From Kribbella steppae (GTDB taxonomy: Bacteria; Actinomycetota; Actinomycetes; Propionibacteriales; Kribbellaceae), in the NCBI RefSeq assembly GCF_004342025.1, contig NZ_SLWN01000003.1:678269-742268 (forward strand): a stretch of DNA of 64,000 bases, read 5' to 3'. Under the pieces are notes generated by a model. The model made no database searches. It was not told the DNA's origin and was given only the letters and a program-made list of their open reading frames with translations. Shown here in pieces: positions 17,506 through 25,661 of the stretch; the first letter of the stretch is position 1, and each line of letters opens with the position of its first letter. A program made the position numbers and the translations under genes.

Positions 17506-18528
17506 ATGGACGTCATCGGGAGGTACCGGCTACAGGCCAAGATCGGCGCGGGCGCGTTCGCGACGGTCTGGCGTGGGTACGACGACGACCTCGACGTGGA
17601 CGTGGCCGTCAAGGTGCTCGCCGACAACTGGGCGTCGCGCGCCGACGTCCGGGAGCGATTCCTGTCCGAGGCACGGCTGATGCGGCGGATCGCCAGCGAT
17701 CGGGTGGTCCGGGTGTTCGACCTCGGCAAGCTGCCGGACGGGCGCCCGTACTTCGTGATGGACTACGTCGGCGGCGGCACGCTGGCCGAGGTGCTGCGCC
17801 ACGGGCCGCTCGATCCGGCCGACGCGTTGTGGTGGGGTGCGGACCTGTCCCGCGCGGTCGCCGCGCTCCACAGCGAGGGTGTCGTCCACCGCGATGTCAC
17901 GCCGGCCAACCTGCTGCTCCGACCCAACCAGGGCGACGAGTCGGGCGGCGGGACACATCGGATCGTGCTGGCCGACCTGGGACTCGCCAAGCGGGCCGCC
18001 GAGGCGTCCGGACTGACCCAGGCCGTCGGTACGCCGTCGTACATGGCTCCCGAGCAGGGTCGTGGCGACGGTGGTTTCGACGAGCGGGCGGACATCTACG
18101 CGGTTGGTGCAGTGACGTACGCGTTGCTCACCGGACATCCGCCGTACTCCGCGGGCTCGATCACCGAGGTGCTCAACCGCGACCCCGACCTGCCGCCGCC
18201 GAGCCTGCGGCCGGCGCTGCACGACTCGGTCGGGCAGCTCGACGACCTCTTCGCCCGCGCGCTGGCCTACGACGTCGACGCCCGCTGGGAGCGTGCTGAC
18301 ACCCTCGCCGAGCGGCTGGAGGCGGAGGCGTACCGGCTGGAGCAGGAAGCGCCGCTGCGCGCGCTGGAGCGGACGCATATCAGCGATGAGGATGAGGAAC
18401 TGCCGACCACGGTCGCCACGGACCCGCCGGTACGACGCCGCCGCCGAACACGAGCCCTGTTCCTGCTCGCACTGCCAGTCGTCTTCGTACTCGCCGGAGT
18501 GGGCGGCTGGTATCTGTTCGGTCAATGA
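17506..18528 (+). CDS. Membrane-anchored Ser/Thr protein kinase
   Basis: A 340-residue PknB-type kinase: Gly loop IGAGAFATV, ATP lysine Lys36 (AVKVL), catalytic loop HRDVTPANLLL with Asp130, metal motif written DLG instead of DFG, and APE as MAPEQG. The kinase domain is followed by a juxtamembrane region and a single C-terminal membrane helix (ALFLLALPVVFVLAGVGGWYLF) with no extracellular sensor domain. It is divergent from the sigma factor gene, so the sigma factor or a regulator of it is a candidate substrate (inference). Confidence 0.92.
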   Translation: MDVIGRYRLQAKIGAGAFATVWRGYDDDLDVDVAVKVLADNWASRADVRERFLSEARLMRRIASDRVVRVFDLGKLPDGRPYFVMDYVGGGTLAEVLRHGPLDPADALWWGADLSRAVAALHSEGVVHRDVTPANLLLRPNQGDESGGGTHRIVLADLGLAKRAAEASGLTQAVGTPSYMAPEQGRGDGGFDERADIYAVGAVTYALLTGHPPYSAGSITEVLNRDPDLPPPSLRPALHDSVGQLDDLFARALAYDVDARWERADTLAERLEAEAYRLEQEAPLRALERTHISDEDEELPTTVATDPPVRRRRRTRALFLLALPVVFVLAGVGGWYLFGQ

Positions 18529-18562
18529 GACGAGGGGCTCCTCTCCGGAGCCTGACTCCTTA

Positions 18563-18582
18563 GAGTAGCCATATGGCTACTC
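18563..18582. promoter_or_regulatory. 20-bp perfect palindrome spanning a start codon
   Basis: GAGTAGCCAT followed by ATGGCTACTC is a perfect palindrome whose second half begins with the ATG of the next gene. TAGAGT, a good -10 box, overlaps its left edge and ends 6 nt before the ATG. It could be an operator over the promoter or, in a leadered transcript, a hairpin hiding the start codon. Confidence 0.55.
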
Positions 18583-19193
18583 ACCGCTGTGTCTTGGTTC
18601 TCGGGGTTGCCGTGCTTCCGTTCGTCGTTGCGACCGGGGCTGAGGCGGCGGCGCCGACGGCGAGTTATGCGTGCCGGGCGGACACCAAGTTCGGCCGGCA
18701 TTTGCTGTCGCTGCGGCAGGGGGTTGATGCGAAGGCGCCGGCCACAGTGCCACCGAACACTCGGTTCACCATCGCTGTCGATCTGAAGCCGGGGTCGCTG
18801 CCCGGTGAGGTCAAGGGCTTCAAGCTGAAGGAGGTCCGGGACCTGTCGTTGCGGGTTCCGATCCCGGCCAACTCGTCGTACGTGAGTGCCAAGCTGACCG
18901 GCGGCTCGGGTCTCAACTCCACGCCCACCGTGCACCTCGACCGCAGTGTTGTCGTCGTGAAGGTGGCCGGCCCGATCCCCGGCGGCGCCAACTATCAACT
19001 CCCGTCGCTGTCCGTCCGGCTGAAGTCCGGTCGCCCCGGCACCGTCATCGAGACCAAACTCAAAGGCACCAGCTACGACGATCCAGGCCTCACCCTGCAG
19101 GCCAAGATCAAGTGGAAGTTCGTCACCATCACTTCCCCCGTCTCGTGCTTCCCCGACCCCAACCCCGCCCTGACCCGCACACTCGTCCGCTAG
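18573..19193 (+). CDS. Secreted beta-rich protein of unknown function
   Basis: A 206-residue exported protein. The signal peptide covers about residues 1-26 with an AEA-A type cleavage site. The mature part starts ASYACRADTKFG and is rich in beta strands, with Cys near both ends (CRAD and SCFPD) likely to form a disulfide. It resembles actinobacterial secreted domains often found in dehydratase-like or cell-surface proteins, but no family was assigned. The start codon sits inside a 20-bp palindrome. Confidence 0.7.
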   Translation: MATHRCVLVLGVAVLPFVVATGAEAAAPTASYACRADTKFGRHLLSLRQGVDAKAPATVPPNTRFTIAVDLKPGSLPGEVKGFKLKEVRDLSLRVPIPANSSYVSAKLTGGSGLNSTPTVHLDRSVVVVKVAGPIPGGANYQLPSLSVRLKSGRPGTVIETKLKGTSYDDPGLTLQAKIKWKFVTITSPVSCFPDPNPALTRTLVR

Positions 19194-19212
19194 TACGTCC
19201 GCTCGGCGGCCG

Positions 19213-19356
19213 GGACACCTTCTGGTGGGCTTGAACAGGAAATATCGTGTCTCGGCCCACCAGTTTCTGTTCAAGCCCCCGCGATTGCAGGCGTCGAGGC
19301 CTGCCTGGGCCGATGCCGGGGTCAGTAGGTGCCGGTGATGCGGGAGGTTGCGGGTC
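19213..19356. repeat. Duplicated element, copy 1, with hairpin and gene-end remnant
   Basis: This segment matches 19611-19735 at about 85-90 percent by eye. It holds the arms TGGTGGGC/GCCCACCA (19223-19230 and 19255-19262) interlaced with GGGCTTGAACAG/CTGTTCAAGCCC (19227-19238 and 19267-19278), so two alternative stems are possible. Its right part (19321-19354) repeats the last codons and stop of the LD-carboxypeptidase gene with one visible substitution (reading ATSRITGTY on the minus strand), so it is a broken gene end. Confidence 0.75.
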
Positions 19357-19383
19357 GCGTCTCCGGGCTGCGTGATGGTGCTA

Positions 19384-19459
19384 GTCGGGGTGGGTGCGTC
19401 AAGTGCGCCTTCGGCGTCCGCTTCGCGGATCTTCGACACTTGACCCCCACCACCCCGAC
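19384..19459. terminator. Long inverted repeat between the duplicated copies
   Basis: Arms of about 22 bp (GTCGGGGTGGG...GTCAAGTG at 19384-19405 and CACTTGACCCCCACC...CGAC at 19437-19459) pair with a few mismatches around a 31-base loop that has its own short stem. It can fold on either strand. It lies in a spacer where the rightward secreted-protein gene and the leftward LD-carboxypeptidase gene converge, fitting a bidirectional terminator or a dispersed repeat element. Confidence 0.5.
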
Positions 19460-19520
19460 CAGGAGGGCGCAGCTATCCCGGAGCTGCTCGGAGGAGTGGT
19501 CGCGTGTCTGGGGTGGATCC

Positions 19521-19610
19521 GGTGGGACGGTCGTGGACCCGGGGAATGCGGTGGGACGGGTCGTGGACCCGGGGAATGCGGTGGGACGGGTCGTGGACCC
19601 GGGGGTTAGG
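19521..19610. repeat. Tandem repeat, three units of 29-31 bp
   Basis: Units begin GGTGGGACGG and continue TCGTGGACCCGGGG: 19521-19549 (29 bp, one G shorter), 19550-19579 (30 bp) and 19580-19610 (31 bp, end diverged to GGTTAGG). The units are adjacent without spacers, so this is a minisatellite and not a CRISPR. It lies directly before copy 2 of the duplicated element. Confidence 0.85.
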
Positions 19611-19735
19611 ACACCGTTTGGTGGGCTTGAACAGGAAATAACGTGTGCCGGCCCACCAGTTCCTGTTCAAGCCCCGCAATGCCGGCGTCGGGGGCGGGTC
19701 AGTAGGTGACGGTGATGCGGGAGGTTGCGGGGTCG
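19611..19735. repeat. Duplicated element, copy 2, overlapping the LD-carboxypeptidase gene end
   Basis: Second copy of the element at 19213-19356. It has a perfect 15-bp inverted repeat GGGCTTGAACAGGAA (19623-19637) and TTCCTGTTCAAGCCC (19660-19674), interlaced with TGGTGGGC (19619-19626) and GCCCACCA (19651-19658). It lies just past the stop of the leftward gene, where it could act as its terminator, and the match continues into the last codons of that gene. Confidence 0.75.
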
Positions 19736-20709
19736 AGTCGGGCCTGGCCGCCGTACGGGAGGATTTGCTGGGGGTCGGTGTGGCCGATGTCGACGCCGGT
19801 GACCAGGAGGGCGGTCGGGTTGTACTCGGACAGTGCGCGGCGGACTGCGGCGTACTGCGACTCGACGTACGACGTGGACTGCTCGGGTGTCGTGTGGTGG
19901 TCGAGGGCCCAGGACTTCGGGCGGGCCCAGAGGACGGCGTCGAAGCGTTCGAGGAGGCCGCGTTCGCCCAGGTTGCGGAGGATCCGGTAGACCTGGGTGT
20001 CGGTCGGCATCTCCTCGCTGGTCTCGAGGAACAGGATGCCGTCGTACTCCGAGACCGGCAGCATCCACCGCCCGACCGCGAGTTGCCAGTCGAGGATCTC
20101 GACGCAGCCGCCCCAGAGCCGTCCGCTGACCGGCTGGTCGCCGTACCAGGTCCAACCCGTGCCGGGGAACAGCGGCGGCTCGGTCTCCAGGGTGGCCGGA
20201 TCGGCCCAGTCGCGGTCGTGGTCGGTCCAGCCGGTCGCCGGGGTCAGGTCGAAGTCGCCCGGTGTGAACAGCGCGGCCCGCAACGAGCGCTCGGTGTCGG
20301 GGTGCATCGCGCCGCCGCGGCCGAACTGCACCATCACGCTGCCGCCGTGGTACGCCGGCAATCCCAACGAATACAGGAAGTTGAGCAGGTTCGTGTTGTC
20401 GCTGTAGCCGAAGAACGGCTTCGGATCCGCCCGGAACACCTCGGGATCGAGGTGCTTCAGCACGGTGAGCTGGTCGTCGCCGCCGATACTCGCGATCACC
20501 GCGCGGATCGACGGATCCGACCAGGCCGCGTGCAGGTCGGCGGCCCGCTCGGCCGGAGTCGTCCCGAGTTTGCGGGTCGTCGGATACTCCACCGGGTCGA
20601 GGCCGAAGTCACGCAGGCGCTGCAGACCGAGCTCGTACGGACCCGGAAAGATCTCCGGCAACCCGCCCGACGGCGAGACGATCGCGACCTTGTCCCCAGG
20701 TTCAACCAT
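19699..20709 (-). CDS. LD-carboxypeptidase / MccF-like peptidase, S66 family
   Basis: A 336-residue S66 serine peptidase. The N-terminal domain starts VEPGDKVAIVSPSG; the nucleophile Ser is in FFGYSDNTNLL near residue 123; the C-terminal domain supplies Glu (LFLETSEE) and His (VDIGHTD). The family contains murein tetrapeptide carboxypeptidases and microcin C self-immunity peptidases; the NTNLL context resembles the MccF branch, but the two cannot be separated by eye. Its last codons are part of a duplicated segment found again 370 bp downstream. Confidence 0.88.
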   Translation of the reverse strand: MVEPGDKVAIVSPSGGLPEIFPGPYELGLQRLRDFGLDPVEYPTTRKLGTTPAERAADLHAAWSDPSIRAVIASIGGDDQLTVLKHLDPEVFRADPKPFFGYSDNTNLLNFLYSLGLPAYHGGSVMVQFGRGGAMHPDTERSLRAALFTPGDFDLTPATGWTDHDRDWADPATLETEPPLFPGTGWTWYGDQPVSGRLWGGCVEILDWQLAVGRWMLPVSEYDGILFLETSEEMPTDTQVYRILRNLGERGLLERFDAVLWARPKSWALDHHTTPEQSTSYVESQYAAVRRALSEYNPTALLVTGVDIGHTDPQQILPYGGQARLDPATSRITVTY

Positions 20710-20749
20710 GCGGTGACTGTACGACGCCTCGCCCGCGGACGTCAGCGAT

Positions 20750-21640
20750 TTATACGCCGATCGGATGCCAGACGGTCTTCAGTTCCAGGTACTGCGTCAG
20801 GCGCGACAGGCCCGGCGACTCCGACCAGTCCTCCTCGGCGGGACGTCGTACCCGCTTCAGGTTCTCGGCGGCCGCGGCTTCCAGGTCGCGGGCTTCGTCG
20901 GGGGAGTCGATACCGCACAGGTCGATCGCGTTGACGTCCATGTGCGACGCCAGCCACGGGCCGATCTCGGACGCTGACCCGGTCAGGATGTTGACGACAC
21001 CACCCGGCAGATCGGAGGTCGCCATCACCTCGCCCAGCGTCACGGCCGGCAGCGGGCGCTCGTAGGACGAAACAGCGACGACCGTGTTGCCGGAGACGAT
21101 CGCGGGCGCGATCACGCTGGTCAGCCCGAGCAGGCTGGAGTCCTGCGGTGCCAGCACCGCGATCACACCGGTTGCCTCGGGCAATGAGAAGTCGAAGTAC
21201 GGGCCGGCCACCGGGTTGCTCGAGCCGACCACCTGGGCCAGCTTGTCGGCCCAGCCGGCGTACCAGACCCAGCGGTCGATTGCGGCGTCCACGACCGCGC
21301 GGGCCTTCGCCGCCGACAGCCCTTCGGACGCTGCCACCTCGGCACTGAACTGCTGGTGCCGGCCCTCCATCACCTCGGCGATCCGGTAGAGGATCTGGCC
21401 GCGGTTGTACGCCGTCTTGCCGGACCAGCCGCCGAACGCCTTCCGGGCCGCGACCACCGCGTCCCGGGCGTCCTTGCGGGAGGCCTGCGACGCGTTCGCC
21501 AGGAACTTGCCCTTGGCATCGTTCACGACGTACGTCCGGCCGGACTCGCTGCGCGGGAAGGCGCCGCCGACGTAGAGCTTGTAGGTCTTGCGTACCTCGA
21601 GCCGCGGGCTCTGTTTGGGAGTCGAGTCCTTAGTGGGCAA
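20750..21640 (-). CDS. Half-length aldehyde dehydrogenase homologue lacking the catalytic Cys domain
   Basis: A 296-residue protein matching only the NAD-binding part of the ALDH fold (VGGAFPRSESG, NRGQILYRIAEVME, WVWYAGWADK, GVIAVLAPQDSSLL, SGNTVVAV, DLPGGVVNILTG). The catalytic domain with Cys and the ELGG glutamate motif is missing; the C-terminus instead has a short tail ending LELKTVWHPIG. It overlaps the complete ALDH gene by 11 bp, and the pair resembles the two-module ALDH16 type with a non-catalytic second half. A structural or regulatory partner of the upstream ALDH is likely. Confidence 0.8.
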   Translation of the reverse strand: MPTKDSTPKQSPRLEVRKTYKLYVGGAFPRSESGRTYVVNDAKGKFLANASQASRKDARDAVVAARKAFGGWSGKTAYNRGQILYRIAEVMEGRHQQFSAEVAASEGLSAAKARAVVDAAIDRWVWYAGWADKLAQVVGSSNPVAGPYFDFSLPEATGVIAVLAPQDSSLLGLTSVIAPAIVSGNTVVAVSSYERPLPAVTLGEVMATSDLPGGVVNILTGSASEIGPWLASHMDVNAIDLCGIDSPDEARDLEAAAAENLKRVRRPAEEDWSESPGLSRLTQYLELKTVWHPIGV

Positions 21641-23066
21641 GGTAGGCCTCCAGACCGTGGCGACCGCCCTCGCGGCCGTAGCCCGACTCCTTGTACCCGC
21701 CGAACGGCGAGGTCGGGTCGAAGCGGTTGAACGTGTTCGCCCAGACGACGCCGGCGCGCAGCTGGTTGGCCATCCACAGGATCCGGGAACCCTTGTCGGT
21801 CCAGATCCCGGCGGACAGGCCGAACGGGGTGTTGTTCGCCTTCTCCACCGCCTCGGCCGGAGTCCGGAAGGTGAGCACCGACAGCACCGGCCCGAAGATC
21901 TCCTCGCGGGCGATCCGGTGGGCCTGCGTCACCCCGGTGAAGACGGTCGGCGGGAACCAGTACCCCTCGGCCGGCAGCTCGCACTCCGGCGACCAGCGCT
22001 CGGCGCCCTCGTCCTCGCCGATCTGGGACAGCTCGCGGATCTTGGCCAGCTGGGCCGACGAGTTGATCGCACCGATATCGGTGTTCTTGTCCAGCGGGTC
22101 GCCGACCCGCAGCGTGCCCATCCGGCGCTTCAGCCGGGCGAGCACCTCGTCGTACACGCTCTCCTGGACCAGCAGCCGCGAACCCGCGCAGCAGACGTGG
22201 CCCTGGTTGAAGAAGATGCCGTTGACGATGCCCTCGATGGTCTGGTCGATCGGCGCGTCCTCGAAGACGATGTTCGCCGCCTTGCCGCCGAGCTCCAGCG
22301 TCACCTTCTTGTCCGATCCGGCGACCGCCTTGGCGATCGACCGGCCGACCTCGGTCGAACCGGTGAACGCGACCTTGTCCACGTCCGGGTGCTCGACCAG
22401 CGCCTGACCGGTCCGGCCGGCGCCGGTGACGATGTTCACCACACCGGGCGGCAGGTCCGCCTGCCGGCAGATCTCCGCGAACGCGAGCGCGGTCAGCGGG
22501 GTCGTCTCGGCCGGCTTCAGTACGACGGTGTTGCCCGCGGCCAGCGCGGGAGCGATCTTCCAGGCCAGCATCAGCATCGGGAAGTTCCACGGGATCACCT
22601 GGCCGGCGACACCCAGCGGCTGCGGGTCCTCGCCGGCACCGGCGTACTCGAGCTTGTCCGCCCAGCCCGCGTAGTAGAAGAAGTGCGCCGCCACCAGGGG
22701 GATGTCGACGTCACGCGACTCGCGGATCGGTTTGCCGTTGTCGAGCGACTCCAGCACCGCCAGCTCACGGGCGCGCTCCTGGACCAGCCGCGCGATCCGG
22801 TACAGGTACTTCGCCCGGTCCCGGCCCGCCATCGGCCCCCAGACCTTGTCGAAGGCTTTGCGGGCTGCCTTGACTGCTTTGTCGATATCAGCAGGCCCGG
22901 CCTCGCTGACCTCCGCGAGCACCTCCTCCGACGACGGACTGACGGTCTTGAACGGTTTCCCGTCCGTCGCCTCGACGAACGCCCCGTTGATGAAGAGCCC
23001 GTACGACGACTTGATGTCGACGATGGCCCGGGATTCCGGGGCCGGTGCGTACTCGAATCTGCTCAT
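21630..23066 (-). CDS. NAD-dependent aldehyde dehydrogenase, full length
   Basis: A 478-residue ALDH: cofactor motif VIPWNFPMLML, Gly loop FTGSTEVG, active-site Glu in ELGGKAANIVF, nucleophile Cys in NQGHVCCAG, and the C-terminal FGPVLSV and oligomerisation segments. It sits 3 bp after deoC and overlaps the half-ALDH gene, so the three form one operon. Oxidation of the acetaldehyde released by DeoC is the simplest inferred job. Confidence 0.92.
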   Translation of the reverse strand: MSRFEYAPAPESRAIVDIKSSYGLFINGAFVEATDGKPFKTVSPSSEEVLAEVSEAGPADIDKAVKAARKAFDKVWGPMAGRDRAKYLYRIARLVQERARELAVLESLDNGKPIRESRDVDIPLVAAHFFYYAGWADKLEYAGAGEDPQPLGVAGQVIPWNFPMLMLAWKIAPALAAGNTVVLKPAETTPLTALAFAEICRQADLPPGVVNIVTGAGRTGQALVEHPDVDKVAFTGSTEVGRSIAKAVAGSDKKVTLELGGKAANIVFEDAPIDQTIEGIVNGIFFNQGHVCCAGSRLLVQESVYDEVLARLKRRMGTLRVGDPLDKNTDIGAINSSAQLAKIRELSQIGEDEGAERWSPECELPAEGYWFPPTVFTGVTQAHRIAREEIFGPVLSVLTFRTPAEAVEKANNTPFGLSAGIWTDKGSRILWMANQLRAGVVWANTFNRFDPTSPFGGYKESGYGREGGRHGLEAYLAH

Positions 23067-23069
23067 GCC

Positions 23070-24026
23070 TCAGTCCAGCGTGAAGTAGTCGGGTCCGGGG
23101 TAGTGCCCGGTGGCCAGCTTGGTGCGTTGCATCAGCAGGTCGTTCAGCAGACTGGACGCGCCGAAGCGGAACAGCTCCGGGTCCAGCCAATCGGGTCCGG
23201 CCGTCTCGTTGACCGTGACCAGGTACTTGATCGCGTCCTTCGCGGTCCGGATGCCACCGGCCGGTTTGACGCCGATGTGCAGGCCGGTGGCCTCGTGGTA
23301 GTCGCGGACCGCCTCGAGCATCACCAGCGTGACCGGCAGAGTCGCCGCGGGGGACACCTTGCCGGTTGAAGTCTTGATGAAGTCCGCACCGGCCAGCATC
23401 GCCAGCCAGGACGCCCGCCGGACGTTGTCGTAGGTGACCAGCTCACCGGTCTCCAGGATCACCTTCAGGTGCGCGTCGCCGGCCGCCTCGCGGATCGCGG
23501 TGATCTCGTCGAAGACCAGCCCGTAGCGGCCGGACAGGAAGGCGCCGCGGTCGATCACCATGTCGACCTCGTCGGCCCCCGAGGCGACCGCGTCCTTGGT
23601 GTCCTGGATCTTGATCGCCAGGCTGGAACGCCCACTGGGGAAGGCGGTTGCGACACTCGCCACGTTGATCCCCGAGCCGCGGAGCTCGTGCTTGGCCGTC
23701 GCCACCAGGTCCGGGTAGACACAGACCGCGGCCACCTGCGGCGCGGTCGGGTCGGCCGGGTCGGGCCGTTTCGCCTTCGCGCACAGGGCCCGCACCTTGC
23801 CGGGGGTGTCCTGCCCTTCCAGTGTGGTCAGGTCGATCATCTGGATCGCCAGATCGAGTGCGTACGCCTTGGCGGTGGTCTTGATCGACCGGGTGCCCAG
23901 GGTGGCGGCCCGAGCCTCGGCGCCGACCTGGTCGACGCCCGGCAAGCCGAGCAGGAACCGGCGCAGCCGGTCCTCGGACGAGGTCACGTCGGCCAGTGTG
24001 TCGACGCCGCTGTCGAGTGTGGTCAC
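23070..24026 (-). CDS. deoC: Deoxyribose-phosphate aldolase
   Basis: A 318-residue class I aldolase that cleaves 2-deoxyribose 5-phosphate to glyceraldehyde 3-phosphate and acetaldehyde. Motifs: VCVYPDLV, the DEVDMVIDRG segment, the Schiff-base Lys in DFIKTSTGK, and GVKPAGGIRT. It is longer at the N-terminus (about 50 residues) than the E. coli enzyme, as usual in actinomycetes. GTG start. First gene of a deoC-aldh-aldh operon; divergent from a PH-domain gene 40 bp away. Confidence 0.95.
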   Translation of the reverse strand: MTTLDSGVDTLADVTSSEDRLRRFLLGLPGVDQVGAEARAATLGTRSIKTTAKAYALDLAIQMIDLTTLEGQDTPGKVRALCAKAKRPDPADPTAPQVAAVCVYPDLVATAKHELRGSGINVASVATAFPSGRSSLAIKIQDTKDAVASGADEVDMVIDRGAFLSGRYGLVFDEITAIREAAGDAHLKVILETGELVTYDNVRRASWLAMLAGADFIKTSTGKVSPAATLPVTLVMLEAVRDYHEATGLHIGVKPAGGIRTAKDAIKYLVTVNETAGPDWLDPELFRFGASSLLNDLLMQRTKLATGHYPGPDYFTLD

Positions 24027-24066
24027 CCACGGCAGTCTAGTGCCGATTCTGACGGCCGGTTACTTT

Positions 24067-24633
24067 GTGCTGGTGAAGCCGAAGTCGCCGGAGAGCGAGC
24101 AGTATTTGTCCACCTCGAACCGGATCACCGGTGTGATCGTGCTCGTGATCGGCGCGGTCGGGCTGCTCGACATCGTGCTGGAGTGGCGGACCGTCAGCGG
24201 TCTGCTGGTCGCCTGCATCCTCGGCATCCTGATGGTGCTCGCGTACGTCGGCCTGGTCCGGCCGTCGGTCACGCTCAGCCCCGAGCACGTCGTGCTGCGT
24301 AACCACCTCCGCGACCACACCATCCCGTGGAGCAAGGTCACCGGCGTCGACGTCACCGACATCCTGCGCGTGCACACCGCGGACAACCGGTTCCGCGCTC
24401 CCGGCGTCCAACTCGTCATGCGTGACCTCAGGAAGCAGCGGGTCGGCGGCCGCAAGCTCTCGCCCGAGAGTTCGATCTCGCGGGCCGACTTCGTGCTCAA
24501 CCGGGTCGAGACCCACATGGAGCTGTACAGCGAGAAGTCCGGTGGCGAGGTGGTCACCACCTGGGCCCGCCCTGAGTTGGCCGTCATCGGTGTACTGGCG
24601 GTGGTCGCCATCCTCGCCGCCCTGTACCGCTGA
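24067..24633 (+). CDS. Bacterial PH-domain membrane protein
   Basis: About 188 residues. Two membrane helices near the N-terminus (GVIVLVIGAVGLLDIVL, LLVACILGILMVLAYVGL) are followed by a bacterial PH-like domain (VTLSPEHVVLRNHLRDHTIPWSKVTGVDV) and a C-terminal membrane helix. Role unknown. GTG 24067 was taken as start; GTG 24073 is equally possible and no ribosome site is evident. A longer frame upstream runs antisense to deoC and was rejected. Confidence 0.75.
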   Translation: MLVKPKSPESEQYLSTSNRITGVIVLVIGAVGLLDIVLEWRTVSGLLVACILGILMVLAYVGLVRPSVTLSPEHVVLRNHLRDHTIPWSKVTGVDVTDILRVHTADNRFRAPGVQLVMRDLRKQRVGGRKLSPESSISRADFVLNRVETHMELYSEKSGGEVVTTWARPELAVIGVLAVVAILAALYR

Positions 24634-24650
24634 TCGACGCGGGGCCGACG

Positions 24651-25553
24651 ATGCGCTCGCTGTCCCGCCGCACTCTGATCCGCACGGGCGTGGCGGCCGC
24701 GGTCACCGGTGTCGCCGGCGTGGTCGCGCTGGAGACCGGCGTCGTCCCGGGTCGCGCCCGGGTGCACGACGTACTCGGGCTGACTGGTCCGGACGGCGTC
24801 GTACCCGACGTGCCTGCCGGTCCGGTCGAGTCGGGGACGTTCGAGTCGTTCGGTCGCCGTACGACGGTCGGCTACAGCGTCATCTACCCACACGGCTACG
24901 CGCCGACCGCCGAGCTCCCCGTCGTTATGGTGCTGCACGGTCGAGGCGGCGATCACACGTCCGCGATCAACGACCTCGGCATCGACCGCTACCTGACGGC
25001 CGCAGTCCAATCGGGTACGCCGCCCTTCGCCTTGGCGACCGTGGACGGCGGGCCGGACAACTACTGGCATCGCCGGGGCGCCGGCGAGGATCCCGGGTTC
25101 ATGCTCGACCAGGAATTCCTGCCCCTGTTGGCGAATCGCGGCCTGAACACCGAACGGTACGGTCTCCTCGGCTGGTCGATGGGCGGGTACGGCGCCTTGC
25201 TGTGGGTGGCGCTGCACTACTGGCAGCGGCGCGTCCGGCCGGCCACCCGGGCGGTCGCGGTGGGTGCGCTCAGCCCGGCGCTGTGGCGTCGCTTCGAGGA
25301 CACGACGCCCGGTGCGTTCGACGACGCGGGCGACTTCGAGAACAGTCAGGTGTTCGGTCGCCGGAGCGGGTTCCGGGATGTTGCCGTACGCATCGACTGC
25401 GGGCGGGACGATCCGTTCGCCGAGGCGGCCGACGAACTGCGGGCGGAGCTGGGTGCCGCGGGTGGTCTGCAGCTCGGTGCGCACACGGCCGGCTACTGGC
25501 GGCGCATGCTCCCTGACCACCTGCGATTCCTCGGCGTACAAGTCACCGGCTGA
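24651..25553 (+). CDS. Tat-exported alpha/beta-hydrolase esterase
   Basis: A 300-residue esterase of the EstD/antigen 85-like group. The N-terminus carries a twin-arginine motif (SRRTLIRTG) and hydrophobic core. The oxyanion region is VVMVLHGRGGDH, the nucleophile Ser lies in GWSMGGYGA, an Asp in RIDCGRDDPF and a His in AHTAGYW. It acts outside the membrane, probably on an acyl ester; the substrate is unknown. It lies 17 bp after the PH-domain gene. Confidence 0.85.
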   Translation: MRSLSRRTLIRTGVAAAVTGVAGVVALETGVVPGRARVHDVLGLTGPDGVVPDVPAGPVESGTFESFGRRTTVGYSVIYPHGYAPTAELPVVMVLHGRGGDHTSAINDLGIDRYLTAAVQSGTPPFALATVDGGPDNYWHRRGAGEDPGFMLDQEFLPLLANRGLNTERYGLLGWSMGGYGALLWVALHYWQRRVRPATRAVAVGALSPALWRRFEDTTPGAFDDAGDFENSQVFGRRSGFRDVAVRIDCGRDDPFAEAADELRAELGAAGGLQLGAHTAGYWRRMLPDHLRFLGVQVTG

Positions 25554-25661
25554 GGGGAACTCGGCCACGATTCGTGGCGTCAGAGCTCCTGTTCAGCCTG
25601 GGATGGACCCCTGTTCACTCCAGGATGAGCACGACACGTCCCTATCTCGAGAGTGGAGAAC

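Noticed and set aside
19521..19610. CRISPR array
   Set aside because: The repeat units are contiguous, without unique spacers, and no cas genes are present.
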